Part shown: piece after piece, positions 38,376 through 51,199 of the stretch
Position numbering within the stretch: position 1 is the first letter of the stretch
Layout of the letters: each line of letters begins with the position of its first letter
Assembly: GCA_038496445.1 (NCBI GenBank)
Contig: JALMLS010000309.1
Location: 62,001-126,000, forward strand
DNA length: 64,000 bases
Direction of reading: 5' to 3'
DNA from: Trichosphaerium sp. ATCC 40318
Taxonomy: Eukaryota > Discosea > Flabellinia > Trichosidae
Position numbers and translations under genes: made by a program
Notes under the pieces: model-generated
Databases searched by the model: none
What the model was told of the DNA's origin: nothing
Seen by the model: only the letters and a program-made list of their open reading frames with translations

Positions 38376-40558
38376 TTATGACGTCATCTTGAAGTATACA
38401 ACATCTCCTTCATCCTCAACAAACACACACTTTCTGAATGTTTGCCATAGAGCTTGAGGTATTGGTGTATGGTCTTCATGATAGTGCTGTTTAAGAACTT
38501 TTTTTATACAATCTGTTGCTTCTTGAGCGTGATAAAATGCCATACGTGAGAAAAGGTGATGAGCAACATGTGTCTCTGATATATGGTGAAAAACTGAGTT
38601 TAGAACATTGGTGTATCCAAAGTAAGAAAAATTACGATCTACAGTTGCCAAAGCACCACGGAGCCATGTCCACTCTTTTTCTCTGTTTAAACAAAGGTGT
38701 TAGGAGTAAGAAAAAAAAAAGAAAATTAGAGAACAACAAGGTCGATCCTGGTCGATATTTTGAAGAATGAAGAAGTGTTGGTTTCAAAAGAAATATGGTG
38801 ATAAAGATGATAAGAACAACGAAGAACAAGAAGATGAAAAGAAAAAAGGTACACAGTTCAAAAAAAAAAAGTACAAACTCTTTGGCTTTCTTTGGAATTT
38901 GTTAGTAAAAAGTTGTGCTCTTGTTTTGCTGATTCAACGATGAATATTTGTTCCATATAGTTTTGACGCAAGCAAAAATCACATCGTACCTGTAATGAGG
39001 AAGATACATAGCTGTGTGTTGGAGGAATGTGATGAGTACCAAGTGATAGTTTACAACAAGGTACGGCATCACATACCAACATACTAGATCCCATACAGAG
39101 TATGCATTCGCATAGACTGTCAAAAGTGCTAACATTAATCCAACACCAACATTACTTATCTAGAACAAAAAAAAAAAGATTAAAAGGACGCAAAAAATAG
39201 CAAAAAAAAAACTTTGAGTTCAAAAAAATTACACATTGTGATTAGTCACGTGCTTTGCTTCATTTATCTGGTTTTTTTGAAAATACGTACGGTTACATAG
39301 GTGCGCTGATTATCTTTAAAGAGCTTAGAATCAGGATCAAAGTGACTTTCACCTCTATGTTTTTGTGGACCTATGGTCACAATTTTAGTTAGTTTGTTAT
39401 GTTTTAGGACAAAAGTTTCGTTTGTGTATCCTTACCTTGAGCGTTGGCTATCAAATATAAGGGCCATCCAAATGTAAGTGTTATAACCATTGTAACAAAA
39501 CTGTAGAGTGGCGTCTCACAAATGACTTCTGTAACCGAATTTGCAGCTTCAGATCTTGTTTTTGGCACAAACACTTCATCGTTCTCCATGCTTCCTTTTA
39601 CTCAAAAGTCAACAACACAAAATGCCATAGAACATCACATAAACAATAGCCCAAGAGACAGAACCATCAACAAAAAAACAAAACGCAAACGGCGGTGAGA
39701 AGTTGTTTTGTTTTTTTCTTGGTTTTTTTTTGTGATTGTTTGAGCTTCGTTTTACTCTTTCGTACCAGTGTTTTTGTGGTGACTTGCATGTGTATACTTC
39801 CAGGAGAAGTAAGGCACGAGTAGGTAACTATGTACTATGAATCCAACAATGTCATTAATGACGCCTGATTCAGAAAAAGCCTGATGTCCACATTCATGTG
39901 CAATCACCCAAAGACCAGTCATAAACGCTCCCTAAGCCATTTGTTTAATACTCGCGGATATAAGAAATACGTAATAATATTATATGTACAGACAACAGAA
40001 ATTCATGTCATATTTCGTGCGAACATAAAAGCGTAAAACGACGAATGTGAAAAAAAAACGCGAAAAAATAGAGAATGAAATAATTTTTCTGAAAAATGAC
40101 AAAAAAGGAAATATTTTTATAATTTAAATCCTCGTCGGTTATTGTAACGTTCATGTATTAACCACGGTCCCTTATTCTAGTTTCACGTACCAAAATGTAC
40201 CAAAACGCTGGCCAAGCGAATATCTGAACTAAAATAGGCGTATATGGTATATACGAACCTATAGCGTACGTTACCGCTATAAACGCGAAGTCACGTAGAA
40301 GATACATGCCACTACTATATAAAAGTCAGGGAACGGCCGAAATACCGCGCAATCGGATATTTATCGAAAGAAATAGTGCGAGTGGGACTCGTACGTGATC
40401 GCCGAGCGTTTGAAGCAATGAGCTGGGATTGCGCGTTTCAAGTCTCCGAACGTGAACGGTAAAGGCTCCAAGGGCGTTTTTGGAGCGTCTGATCTAGTTT
40501 CTTGACTCGAAAACTCGAGTTTATTTTCGACGCTGCGCTTAGAACGTTGCGTAGTCAT
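38376..40558 (-). CDS. FAD2: Delta-12 (omega-6) fatty acid desaturase, FAD2-like
   Basis: Starts MTTQRSKRSVENKLEFSSQE. The diagnostic leader is PLPFTFGDLKRAIPAHCFKR. TM exons follow (YLLRDFAFIAVTYAIGSYIP), then the three histidine boxes: HECGH (WVIAHECGHQAFSESG), HxxHH (THASHHKNTG) and HxxHH (HHISETHVAHHLFSRMAFY). Between them lie MENDEVFVPKT and TFLQHTAMYLPHYR and the plant-type EREWTWLRGALATVDRNFSY. The C-terminus is VFVEDEGDVVYFKMTS. These boxes hold the di-iron centre that introduces the delta-12 double bond into phospholipid-bound oleate in the ER. Strong match in order and spacing to plant/fungal FAD2; an omega-3 activity cannot be excluded from sequence alone. At least five introns. 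Confidence 0.92.
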
Positions 40559-41135
40559 AATACACGTAGGTCTTTAATTACGTTAGTTTATAGTGAAGAT
40601 TAGACGAGATGGCTGCTTGCCAAAATACTTTTCAAAACTCGTGATGTTAAACGCTTTATGCTTATGTCACTAAGCATAAATTTAGTAATACGTACCCTTT
40701 TTTTTAGTGCTCGGGGAGGTGTTGTCAAATGGGTAGGAAAAAAGACAAAAGAAGGAAACGTTACTTAATTAAGAGCCAAAAATGAGTTCCAGCCACACTC
40801 GTAAAATGAGCAAGGGATGGAAATGAATGAGAAATTTAACACGTCACAAATAGCGTGAGTTCAAATTAAGGGTCTTACACGAAACGAGAAACACTAGAGG
40901 CTATAAATACGCAACGATCACGTGACAGGATTAAACAAAACGCTGAGCATTCCCAAACTTGCTTCGACGCTATACACACCTTGGTAACGCCTCAAAAATG
41001 CTAATACAGTTCACAGTTTCAAGTACAAGTTGACAAAAGCCGTTCTTTCGTAGACCTGTTAAGTTATGTCATTTTTTTAACGTTAACTTAGAGTGCATTT
41101 AAAAAACTTTGCTGGAACGTTAAAGTACTTGATGT
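40559..41135. other. Divergent intergenic region between FAD2 and KDM1
   Basis: 577 bp with CACGTGACA near 40920. Must hold both promoters. A short upstream ATG (41132) overlaps the KDM1 start. No other exon seen. Confidence 0.5.
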
Positions 41136-41149
41136 ATGGCCATGAGTGA
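41132..41149 (+). promoter_or_regulatory. Overlapping upstream ORF at the KDM1 start
   Basis: ATG TAT GGC CAT GAG TGA begins 4 nt before the KDM1 ATG in another frame and terminates inside it, so the first start on the mRNA would give a five-residue peptide. May lower translation or be bypassed by leaky scanning. Confidence 0.5.
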
Positions 41150-44100
41150 AGAACCAGTCATAAAAACGGAAACAACAAGCAAAAATGAAGACGTGGTGAT
41201 AAAAGAGGAGCCTGTTGCTACAGATGAAGGTACGGGTTGGTTATTCTGGACACAGTATTAGAAGTATCACTCAGGGGTGCTTGCCGTTAATTAACAGCCT
41301 CCATAAATTATTTTTTTGTTATAACGCAAATGACGTTGTTTCAGCGCGCAATGAGGCCACAGACGATAATATATCATTTTCCGATGACGAGGAGGAAGAA
41401 CCAGCGACTTCTAACGCAGCTGAAATAAAAACCGAAAAAACGGAGGCAGCGCCAGAACACAATGACGTAAAGGACAATGGGGTTGTCAGTGACGCAATGA
41501 CGAAGCAGCAAGCCGATCTGAAGGCATTAAAGGAAGATATAATCAGAGAAATTATGCCTGAGGATGTCGAAGAAGACAGCTTTAGCTCTGACGATGGACA
41601 AGAAAACAAAGAGCATAGCAATAATGGAACGCCATCTAAAAAACCTCTTAGTAAAACAAAAATACAAGAAAATCGAGAAACTGGTACACTCAAACGATAC
41701 TAATACCCTCTTATAAGGCGTAAAGTCACAAATTACGAAAAGTTTCAAACGATTACACGCCATTGCTTGAAATCTCAATGCTGTTCGTTTTTTACGTTTA
41801 AAATAACACCGCCGAAGTATACGGCGGCTTTTAATTTGTCATTTTGGTTTTATGAAAGAAAAAAAAAAAAAGTTTTCGCTTCCACGCATTGCGAGCATCT
41901 CTTACGCTCTATAATATGCTAAAAAGGCGCCTCATTTAATTATTTGATTATTTATTTACAAAATTATTTTAGCGGCTGCACTCAGAGCCGGTTTCCAACC
42001 TTACGAGTTATCTGAGATTGAAAAGAAAACGTTCCCACAGTACATAGAAGACCCTCAATTGTTTACGTATACTTCAGTGCGTAATTTGATACTCTACAAG
42101 TGGAAGAGCAACACAAAGAAATATCTATCAGTTGGCGCATGTACTCGTTCAATTATGGTACGGATTAATAACTGGCTAAAACACTCATAAAACTACTACT
42201 TTACGCATGTTTTATGTATTTAAAAAGGTTTTAGGAGAAGTACAAGACAGAAGTACGAATGCTTCATGATTGGCTTGAACGTCACTCTCATATTAACGTT
42301 GGGACGTTTGAGAATGAGCACAAGAAGAAAATAAGTACGTTTGGAGAACACTAAAAAAAGCGAAATGAGCGAAAAATTTCTTTTTCTTCTCAGTTGTTCT
42401 CAGAGTTCTTATATTTGCTATTTAGAGTTCAAGAAGAGCGTTGGGCAGAAATCCATTATCGTCATTGGTGCTGGTGCTGCTGGTATGGATCTACGCTGAT
42501 TTCTCAATTTTATCTAAAATCGTTGTTTTTGGTGTAAGCGTTAACTTTTGAGTGTAGGTCTTGGCGCTGCTCGACAACTACACCAGTGGGGTTATAAAGT
42601 GACTATTGTAGAAGCCCGTGATCGCATTGGTGGCCGTGTACATACAGATAGCTCCTTTGGTGCTCCTGTTGACTTGGGTGCGTATTTTCTCGTATTTGTG
42701 GCGTTTTTCAACGCTGTTGGCGTTTTTTTGTAGACTATTACTCGTTGGTTTTGTTGATTAACTTAAAGGCGCCTCTATCATAACTGGACTGATTCGTAAT
42801 CCTTTGGATAATCTTCATAGTCAGTTATCACTTCATACTGATGTTATTGGTACTAGTGATGAGAATGCAAAGCTCTTTACACGTGATGTACGCAGAACGC
42901 TTGTTGAACTTATGTTTTTTTAACTTTTTTTCCACAGGGTGAGGAAGTGTCGCCCGAGCTTGATGTTAAAATGTCTACTATTTTTGATGGGTTATTGGAT
43001 TTTACTGCTAAACAGAAGAAAGAAATGTTTGATCTATCTTTGGGTGACGAGATGGATAAGGAGATGAAAAGAAATGGCGGTATGAAAAGTCAATGCCTTT
43101 TTTTTTTACCTTTGTGCCTTTTTGACTTGAATTCTGCATTGAGGTCTTCTTTGCTTACTCTTAAAATTAGAGAAGATAGATGAATATGAACAGCATATTC
43201 TTGATTGGTATTACGCCAACTTGGAGTATGCTTGTGCTACAGATCTTGCAAACTTGTCTGTTAAACACTGGGATCAAGATGATCCATATGATTTCGATGG
43301 AGAGCATATGATGTGTTCTTGTGGTTACTTGAATATGATCAAAGGTTTAGCCGATGGCTTAGACATAAGGTAACGCTTTCAACAAGCTCACAAAGGCTTT
43401 TTTTTTGTATTCAAAAAATCTGATTGTAGTCTTTTTTGAGTTAACTTTCTTTTAAAGGCTAAATACTCCTGTGTCTTCTGTGAGGTATGGAAGAGATGGT
43501 GTAAGTGTTATTACTAAGGCAGGAGAAAAGCTTCATGCTGATGTTGCTATTGTTACACTCCCTCTTGGTGTGTTGAAAGCCAAGTACGTAAAATACTTAA
43601 TTTTGCTTTTCGATTTTTTTGTAAAAAGTTCACTAGTTTATTTTTCCTTTAGTACTGTTCAATTTGAACCACAGCTTCCGTCATGGAAATCAGATGCTAT
43701 TGAAAGATTAGGATTTGGTTTGTTGAACAAGGTTGCAATGGTTTTTGATGAAATATTTTGGGACGAACACATTGACTGGTAAGCTTTTTTTTTTACGATG
43801 AGTAGAAAACATATTTTGTTTGATATTCGTTAAACCGTCTGTTACTGATCTATACTTTTTACTAATCGCTTTCAAATAGGTTTGGGTGCGCCAATACATC
43901 AGGAGTACGCGATGAGCGTGGTCAATGTTACATTTTATGGAATATGGTCAGGTACGAACGCTTTTTGTATTTTACAGTTCTCAGTGTTTACCTAGGTACA
44001 CAAACAAGCCAATTTTAGTAGCTTTGTTTACTGGTAAGGCTGCATATGCTCATGAGAAGGAAAAAGATGAAACAGGTAATGAGAAACATTTGTTTTGTTT

Positions 44101-45894
44101 TTTTTTTTGATTTTTTTTGGTTTTTGTGAAAACTAACACTGTTGACTCTCTAGAAGTCGATATTGTGCTTGATTTCCTTCACAAAGCATTCAAGACACCG
44201 GAGAGACCAAAACCCCTCAAGTATAAAGTTACTAGATGGAATGAAGATGAGTATGCTAAAGGCAGTTACTCTTATATTGCTGTTGGCTCTTCTGCTGCTG
44301 ATTATAATGCTATTGCAAAGCCTATTAATGTTAATGGCCAACCAACTGTTTTCTTTGGTGGAGAGGCATCAAATCGATTTCATCCAGCGACAGGTACGAC
44401 TGACTATCCTCACGTTTTTGTGAATGGAATATGTTTTTGAGTTCGTTTTTTTTGATGATTTGATTGATAACTAATGCCTTAGTTGCTGGTGCTTTTGAGT
44501 CTGGTTTGCGCGAAGCTGAAAAGGTTCATCAACACTTTCATCCATTTGTACCACCGAAACCTAGGAAACTTACAGAACAAGATAAGGACGAAATGGAAGA
44601 CTGGACTGAAAAACGGTACTTACAAAAACCTCGCACTTTCTGAGTCACCTCTTTTTCTTACGGTTAAAAATAGATCAGCACGTGCCCGGTATAGTAAGGC
44701 TAAGTCCCAGAAACAAAGGAAGAAGTCTTATGGTCGTCGTGGATTCCAAAACCGTGCATCAGCGCGAAATTTCTTGTCTTCTTCATTGCGCTTTGGTTCT
44801 GGTAACAAGGACAAAGTTTTTAAATACAGACTACAGTTTGGCAATGGAAAGACTGAATTGGGTGAAGTACCAGAACAAAGATACACGAGTTACGCTCCAA
44901 TGTACGTTATTAAAAGTGAAATAAGAAAAAAAGTTTTCCTTTTTTGGTTCAGCATTTCTCCCTTAGCACTATGGGTAGTCCTTAATTGTTTTACGGGAAA
45001 ACATGTGTCTTATGTTGTTTATTTAGGCCTAAAGGAGATTCGAATCGTCGTGACTCCTGGACGTCGAATGGTCGAAGGAATAGTGATAGTAATTACAGAC
45101 GAAATTCTTCTAATGGTGATCGTGGTGATCGCGGTGATCGTGGTGATCGGTCTTCTAATGGTAAATATAATAACTATGGACAAGGTCCTATGGACGTAGA
45201 TGAACCAGTAGAACCACCAGAGCCCGAAGTTATCTTAGATCCAAAAGATGTTGAACCTCCAAAGTCGCATTGGCTTCCACAATCAGTATTAGAGAAAGTG
45301 GTTAAAAAGTACTGAAGATTTGTTTGATTTTCTCCGGCTTAACTTCTCATTAGTGCATCAAAACCTGAGCACAAGCCTAACATGCAAACATATGGGTTGT
45401 TTATTTCAGATGATATGCAAGAAACAGAGGATAAGACAGAAGATAAAGGTAAGGGTTTTATTTTTTTTTTGAATTGTGGATCCTGTCCTTGTTGGTGTTT
45501 GATGTGCTCATTTTTAATAGATGCTGATCGTAAGAAGTTCCGTGCAGAGGTAGCGAATATCATCACAGGTCGTTTAAGCCGTTATTACAAGGAAGGCAAA
45601 ATTAAGTCGAAGGTAAAGGCAGTTTTGATTCAATTTGATTTTTTTTTGGTATTTTCAGGCAAAGTTTTTTCTTACTTTCCTCTTTTTGTTTGGCTACTTT
45701 GTATTGACATGTTTTCTATCTAGGATGACTTCAAACATATGTCTCGTAAACTTACACATAATATCGTTGAGCGCGAGCAAGGCACTTGGAAGATGGAGAA
45801 CAAAAAAAAGCGAAAAATCAAAATGTACATTGACACTTACCTAAAGAAAAAGGGTATTGGAAGACCTTCAAAAAAGAGAAGAACAAAAAAATAG
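41136..45894 (+). CDS. KDM1/LSD1-like lysine demethylase with C-terminal SRI domain
   Basis: Starts [20 protein letters not shown], followed by an acidic leader. A 280-nt intron leads to SWIRM ([34 protein letters not shown]). The flavin amine oxidase follows: [20 protein letters not shown] (FAD dinucleotide fold), [54 protein letters not shown] (retaining the LNK lysine equivalent to LSD1 K661), [20 protein letters not shown] and [20 protein letters not shown]. The tower insertion that binds CoREST in animal LSD1 is absent. A basic/RGD-rich linker ([20 protein letters not shown]) then leads to an SRI domain: [20 protein letters not shown] and [19 protein letters not shown]. It ends [10 protein letters not shown]. 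Known SRI domains bind phosphorylated RNA polymerase II CTD, suggesting a demethylase travelling with elongating polymerase. Confidence 0.88.
41809..41827 (+). other. GC-rich hairpin in a KDM1 intron
   Basis: CCGCCG, a 7-nt loop, CGGCGG, followed by CTTTTAATTT, in an otherwise AT-rich 280-nt intron. Looks like a stem-loop; function unknown. Confidence 0.5.
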
Positions 45895-46296
45895 GATTTT
45901 AATATTTTCAACGATTGGAGGCACCCAGCAACAACGAAAAAGAAAAACAACTCATATGTTGGTATCTGCTGTTAATTTGTTTGTTTTATGGGGTTTTTTT
46001 GACCTAGAGGCTTGAAGGTATGTGACATGATTGTAGTATAAATGATTTGTAAAAAAAAAAAATAAAAGAGTCACAAAGTCTTCGCTCTTGATTGATTAGT
46101 TACGGCGAAATTGCACTCACAAATTTTTCTCACTCAGCGCGTTAGCACTACCCTTCCATTTGTATCCATAAAATCAGCGCTACCTGTTGTGCTGGTGGAT
46201 CAGAAACATCTTAGTACGTCAGCAAATTCATCAATCTGTAGTGTCGATAAGCGAATGCTGTTAAGTGTACACAATTGTTTTAATCCTTCAACCAAA
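45895..46296. other. Intergenic region after KDM1
   Basis: 3' flank of KDM1 and promoter of the next gene. An in-frame upstream ATG at 46256 could extend the next protein by 14 residues. Confidence 0.45.
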
Positions 46297-49200
46297 ATGG
46301 CACAAGCAAGCATATGGAGTGCTGATGAAGGTACAATAGACCACTTGTATTAAATAAACGCAATTAACACGTTATTACCAGTCAAAGACAAATGGCTTTT
46401 ATTTCGTACCGATAATGGATCAACACTAGTAGAATGGATAACGCCAAACTGGGAAAAGGAAAAAGCGGTACAATCGCGTTTAGAAGGAATAAAAAGCCTC
46501 ACAGTTACTCAAAGAGATGATTGGGATAGCGTACGGGTCCACAAGACTTCATTTTTTTTGAAACTTTTTTTTTTCAAATTTACCCGTGATAAAACACGTG
46601 CTCGATGGGTTCTTTTTTAAGACTTCGTTTCAATACTACGCGTGAGGACCTCGTATTGATCATTGTTAGCTCTTTGCGGATATCAAATCAAATAGAGATT
46701 TCGTAAACAATGGAGAGTACCCGATATGCAGATTCCGACTTGTTTGTAGAAGGTAACGCAAAAAAAAAACCCTTCTGTTGCGTGTCTTATTTAATGAATC
46801 ATAGAGATTTTGCCTTACATAAGAATGGTGTTATAAAACGAGAGTCAATAGCTAATATTGTTGATCATTTGAGTGTATCAGAAGCTGATGTATGATCGTC
46901 AATCTGAAACGATTCTGATATTTCTATTTTTTTTCTTCCTCTGCTTAATGTGTTGTAGATTCCACTGATGATATACGATACCGAACAAAATATTAAGTGC
47001 GCCAGGAAACTATTCATGGAAAATAATTATATACATGGTTGCAAATCAACAAGTGAAGAGGTACAACACCAAAAACATGAAAGGAACATTTTTGCCTTTT
47101 TTTTTTTTTCGAAGTTTTTGTATTCACAACGTTCAACTTACTGGGTTTTTTAGGCTCTAATGAGATTTTGTAGAATGGCTACAGTGTTGTGGCTAAAACC
47201 ACTAAGCGTTAGATTCACGGCACGTGTTTTTTTCTCGTGTCACGTGATATTTATTAATTTTATTCATTGTAGACAATTGAAGAACCACCTGATCAAGATG
47301 TACGCGAAATAGACAATGCAATCATAGTATTTCTTGCTAACCTTGAAATTAGTGCGGCTTCTTGGTTCAACCACCTGAGATTTTAGTGAAAATATTTGTG
47401 CACCTTGAAGGCGACGTAGATACCTTATATAGCTTGTGGAGGTCTTGTAAACATTTCTATGAAGTTCTCACACCTAAGTTGATAAATGCTGCACCATCAG
47501 ATTGGAAACTTGTCGATCCTTGGAAGGTACGCCACGCCCACCTTGCTTAACTCAAAAGGAGCTTTCCAGTTTTCCTTGGTTTTTTTTCTTTTTCTTCTTT
47601 GTTGTCTAACTTTTTTACCTAGCGTGTTGTTCAAACGATCAAAGATGAAGGTGTAGTTGTAGAAGTACCTTATGATCCTAAAAGTGGCGTTACGTTCATG
47701 AGAAAACGCTTATTCCTGAAAAATCATCATCATTTCAAAATCGTTGTAACTTTAGGTACAAGCTGTCACTCTACTTTTAAGGAACTGACAACTATTCAAG
47801 CCAAAGGTGATATTCAATCTGATATTGAAGAAAAACTTGCTTTAGTTCATCTGATACGTAAGGAATGGGAATGGAACACACCGATAATATACTATGCTTA
47901 TGATAAAGAGTTTTGTGAGCAACAACTTGTTCGGTTAGGATTGCATGATTTAAAGCATCAAGTAGTACGTTTCATCGTATCATTGTCATTATCGAGTGTG
48001 TATTGCTAACAAGAATTTGTGTTGTAGGTTACTACGTCTTTCTATGTTGTACAAAGGGAGTGTATTAAAGCTTGTGACTTTACAAATAATCAAACAAAAC
48101 CACGATTCGTTTCTTTTGAACAATGGTGGTCACAACAAAAGAAGGACGCCCAAGTAAAGGTTCCTACCAATGAAAATGATACGAATAAACCCACAGAAAA
48201 AGTTCCTAAAGCAACTGAGCCAAACAATAACAAGCAAGCAACTAAGTCAAATGGAGGTACTTTTACTTTTTTTGAAAAAAATAAAACGCAAAGAAACTAT
48301 TGTTTGATATTTTTCTCAATACTTTGTCGAAATTACTGTGACCTATACTGTTATGATATTCAATATACCTCCTATCGGTATATATGGTGACATACAGGAT
48401 TTGAATTGAGGTCTCAAGACATTATTGGATAAAGTTTAGATTTTAATTGGATTTTGTGTAGATGATATAGATGTGGCCTTAAAATGTGATCCTCGTAGAC
48501 CAAGAAAGAAAAAGAAGAAAGGAAGTAGAAAAGCTGAATTACGAGCAAAAATGGCAGCTCGATTTGGTTCAGTGAAGAGATCAAAATCAACTGTTCCTTC
48601 GACACAAAAGAAGATCGAAAAAGAACCAAAACAACAACCTTTTGTTGAATCTTGTGATACCAATTCATCTAGTGGATCAAGCCCTTACTTGATAGGTGAT
48701 ATTGATCCATCATACGAAGTATGTAGAAAGCTATGAGTTGAGTAAAAGTAACACTAACTTTTTTTTTCATAGAAAATAAAACCTGCCAGTAGACGTAGTG
48801 CCAATACCACCAAAGAGCTTTATTGTAGGCTAAAGCGACAAAACAATGATATAGAAGAGTTAAGAGCTAAGATAAAAGACTACAAGTACGAGAACGTGCT
48901 CATGAAAACGTGGTTTCAAGAAAAAGATAAATCAACGATACTCGAACAGGTAAAACTTCGCCTTTTATCAACTTGGTTTTATGTTCTCTAGTAACTGTTG
49001 TAGCTTGGTGTTGGTGTTGGTGATGGTGAACTAGATGTATACCAAACTTTTGATGATAGCGAGACAATGATACCAGAAGGGTTTAATCTATACCAAGTGA
49101 CACAGGTTGTTGAAAAAAATAAAATGTTAAAAAGTACAGTAGCGGAATACGAACAAAAGCTTTCTGCCTTCAAAAAACAGCTGGTACGCAAAAATTCTCT

Positions 49201-49833
49201 CTTGTTCTATGTGTTTCAGTTTCTTTGGTAATATTTTAATAATTTGATATGATATAGGAACCTCTAGAGGAGTGTATGAAAGAAGCTCTTGATGTTAAAA
49301 AAGAATTAAAAATTACGAAGAATTCATTGCAAGAAAAAAATGAGAAAGAAATTGCTTACACAAAAAAGAACAAGGAACTAACAGATAAAAATAAAATGTT
49401 GGATGAGAGTATTAAAAAGATGAAAGAAGAGTTACTTGAAGCAAGAGAACAAATATCAAGTCAACGAGCAGCAATAAAGGCGCTAGGAGAAAATCGAAAA
49501 GATCAAGAAAAAAAATCAACTTCAAACAGCGCTGATAGTGATACACTTGTACGTCTCCTCACAGCTTTGATAAGGCGACTTTTTGATAGCCAATACGTGC
49601 TCTCTTATGTGTTTGGGTTATACTGATAGCTAAACGTCTAGGTATTGCTGAAGAAGATGAACAAGACTCTTGAACAAGCTGTTTCTGATAAAAGTGATTT
49701 ATTAGATTATGAGAAAAGTAAAGTGCTCACGCTTAAATCACGTGTTGAAGAACAAGAGAAAATAATAGAGGACATGAAAAAAGATCACATACAGCAGATA
49801 GAAGCTATAAAACTGCAAAAAGGATTAGCTTGA
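46297..49833 (+). CDS. Large protein with internal F-box and C-terminal coiled coil
   Basis: About twelve exons splice in frame from MAQASIWSADE. The N-terminal 200 residues are unrecognised: VKDKWLLFRTDNGSTLVEWI, RDDWDSLFADIKSNRDFVNN and SIANIVDHLSVSEADIPLMI. An F-box follows in the middle: FLVQPPEILVKIFVHLEGDV then TLYSLWRSCKHFYEVLTPKL. After it come an uncharacterised region (LALVHLIRKEWEWNTPIIYY, DKEFCEQQLVRLGLHDLKHQ), a basic segment (RRPRKKKKKGSRKAEL) and at least 250 residues of coiled coil (KRQNNDIEELRAKIKDYKYE; KTLEQAVSDKSDLLDYEKSK; VLTLKSRVEEQEKIIEDMKK), ending AIKLQKGLA. The longest intron is about 48257-48461. I recognise only the F-box and coil. The F-box would tie it to an SCF ligase; the coil suggests dimerisation or a scaffold. 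It could be two genes fused in my model, but every junction keeps frame and no start or stop lies at the boundary. Confidence 0.6.
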
Positions 49834-51199
49834 ATCCTACTGATGTTGTTATTCGCGAAGCGACCAAATATTCAATAATAATAAATAATAAAACATTATG
49901 AACTTACCTTCTTGTACACAATCCTGCTTGTTCACAGTTACATTACGTTAAACGACTGAAGCTACAATTACTTATGGCTAGGCAAAAGGGCTTGGGCAAA
50001 ACGACTTGTAGTTTTGGCGGGCCAAAACAAGTACAGAGCTATTTAACTGTGATAATAATTCAAAGCCTGTTTTGAAGAAGTGCGTGTTTTTCTTTTTATT
50101 CACTGAATGCATTTAGCCAAGTGAGCTCAGTAGGCTCTCATCAATAGAAGTGAATCAACTAGGGGTTTTGTCAATCACTGTGACGGCACTGTAATTATTA
50201 ACAACCTTGTAAACTTAATAAAACATAGTTTAAGCCTCAGTAGTTCACTAACAACATTAACATGTAAATTACGATTACGAGTGAAAAGTTTTGAGCTTAA
50301 AAATAATGTTTCACAGATTTGGTCTTTTTTTGGTTTATTTTAAAAGTCGAAATTCCTCATTGGGTGCAATTTTTTCGTTTAAACCGTTTTTTGTATGCTA
50401 CGTAGTAGTGCGCATCCTAAAATAGTTAACCATCCGGTGTATTTGAGACAGTTTCTAACCCACGAGCGTATGTTTTTACACGTTGATGTCTTGTCTTGTA
50501 CCGGCTGTTGTTATTTGAAGTAAGCTAATGCGAGACTAGCTTAGCGAGTTTATTTGATTCAAATAACGCACTTAATTATTACTGTCAACTTAGCGAATCT
50601 ACATGGTAAGAATTCAAATAACCCTTTTAACCATTACCCCTGTCAGCCGAAATAAACTTTTTCCTGAAATCCTAACAACGGAGTCATAGAAAGTCTGTTC
50701 TTCAAAAAATAAAAGTTCACACCATGATTTCAAAAAACAATAGAGTACACCAACAAAAACCACTGGTGGCACAAACTATAATAGTTGGTTATTATTATAA
50801 GCTTTTTGAACTACTGTACTACATGTATAAGCGATAGTATTGTACATCCACTAGCTCATCAGCGGGCATGACTCTAAATGGAATCTTTAAAATAATAATA
50901 ATTATTGTGCATTACAACCAATTCTCTACAACATCTTGGTTGAGTAATTATTATCGCAATTGTCTTGCAATAACGTTAAAGTTGCGGACGCTGTAAGTTA
51001 CTCCACAATATACGTTTTGAAAGGTGTCTGCAATTGAAGTCAGATTAAAACCACAAAACACGTGTAAACTTTGACTGGTGTTTTTGAAAAGCAGTGGTCA
51101 GCACTAACCTGGTTTTGATTCCAACTTTTTTGATAAGTTGCTTAATTACATAGTTTGCTAAGGCAAACTTTTTGTAGAAACGTTTCTCACTGGAAAAAC
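49834..51199. other. 1.37-kb region without a recognised gene
   Basis: AT-rich, no long reading frame, no tRNA-like TTCGAAT arm, and no similarity to the LRR families that I can see. It contains several short inverted words. A non-coding RNA gene cannot be excluded. Confidence 0.5.

Noticed and set aside
49834-51199. tRNA genes in the gap
   Set aside because: No cloverleaf or T-arm-like sequence found on either strand by eye.
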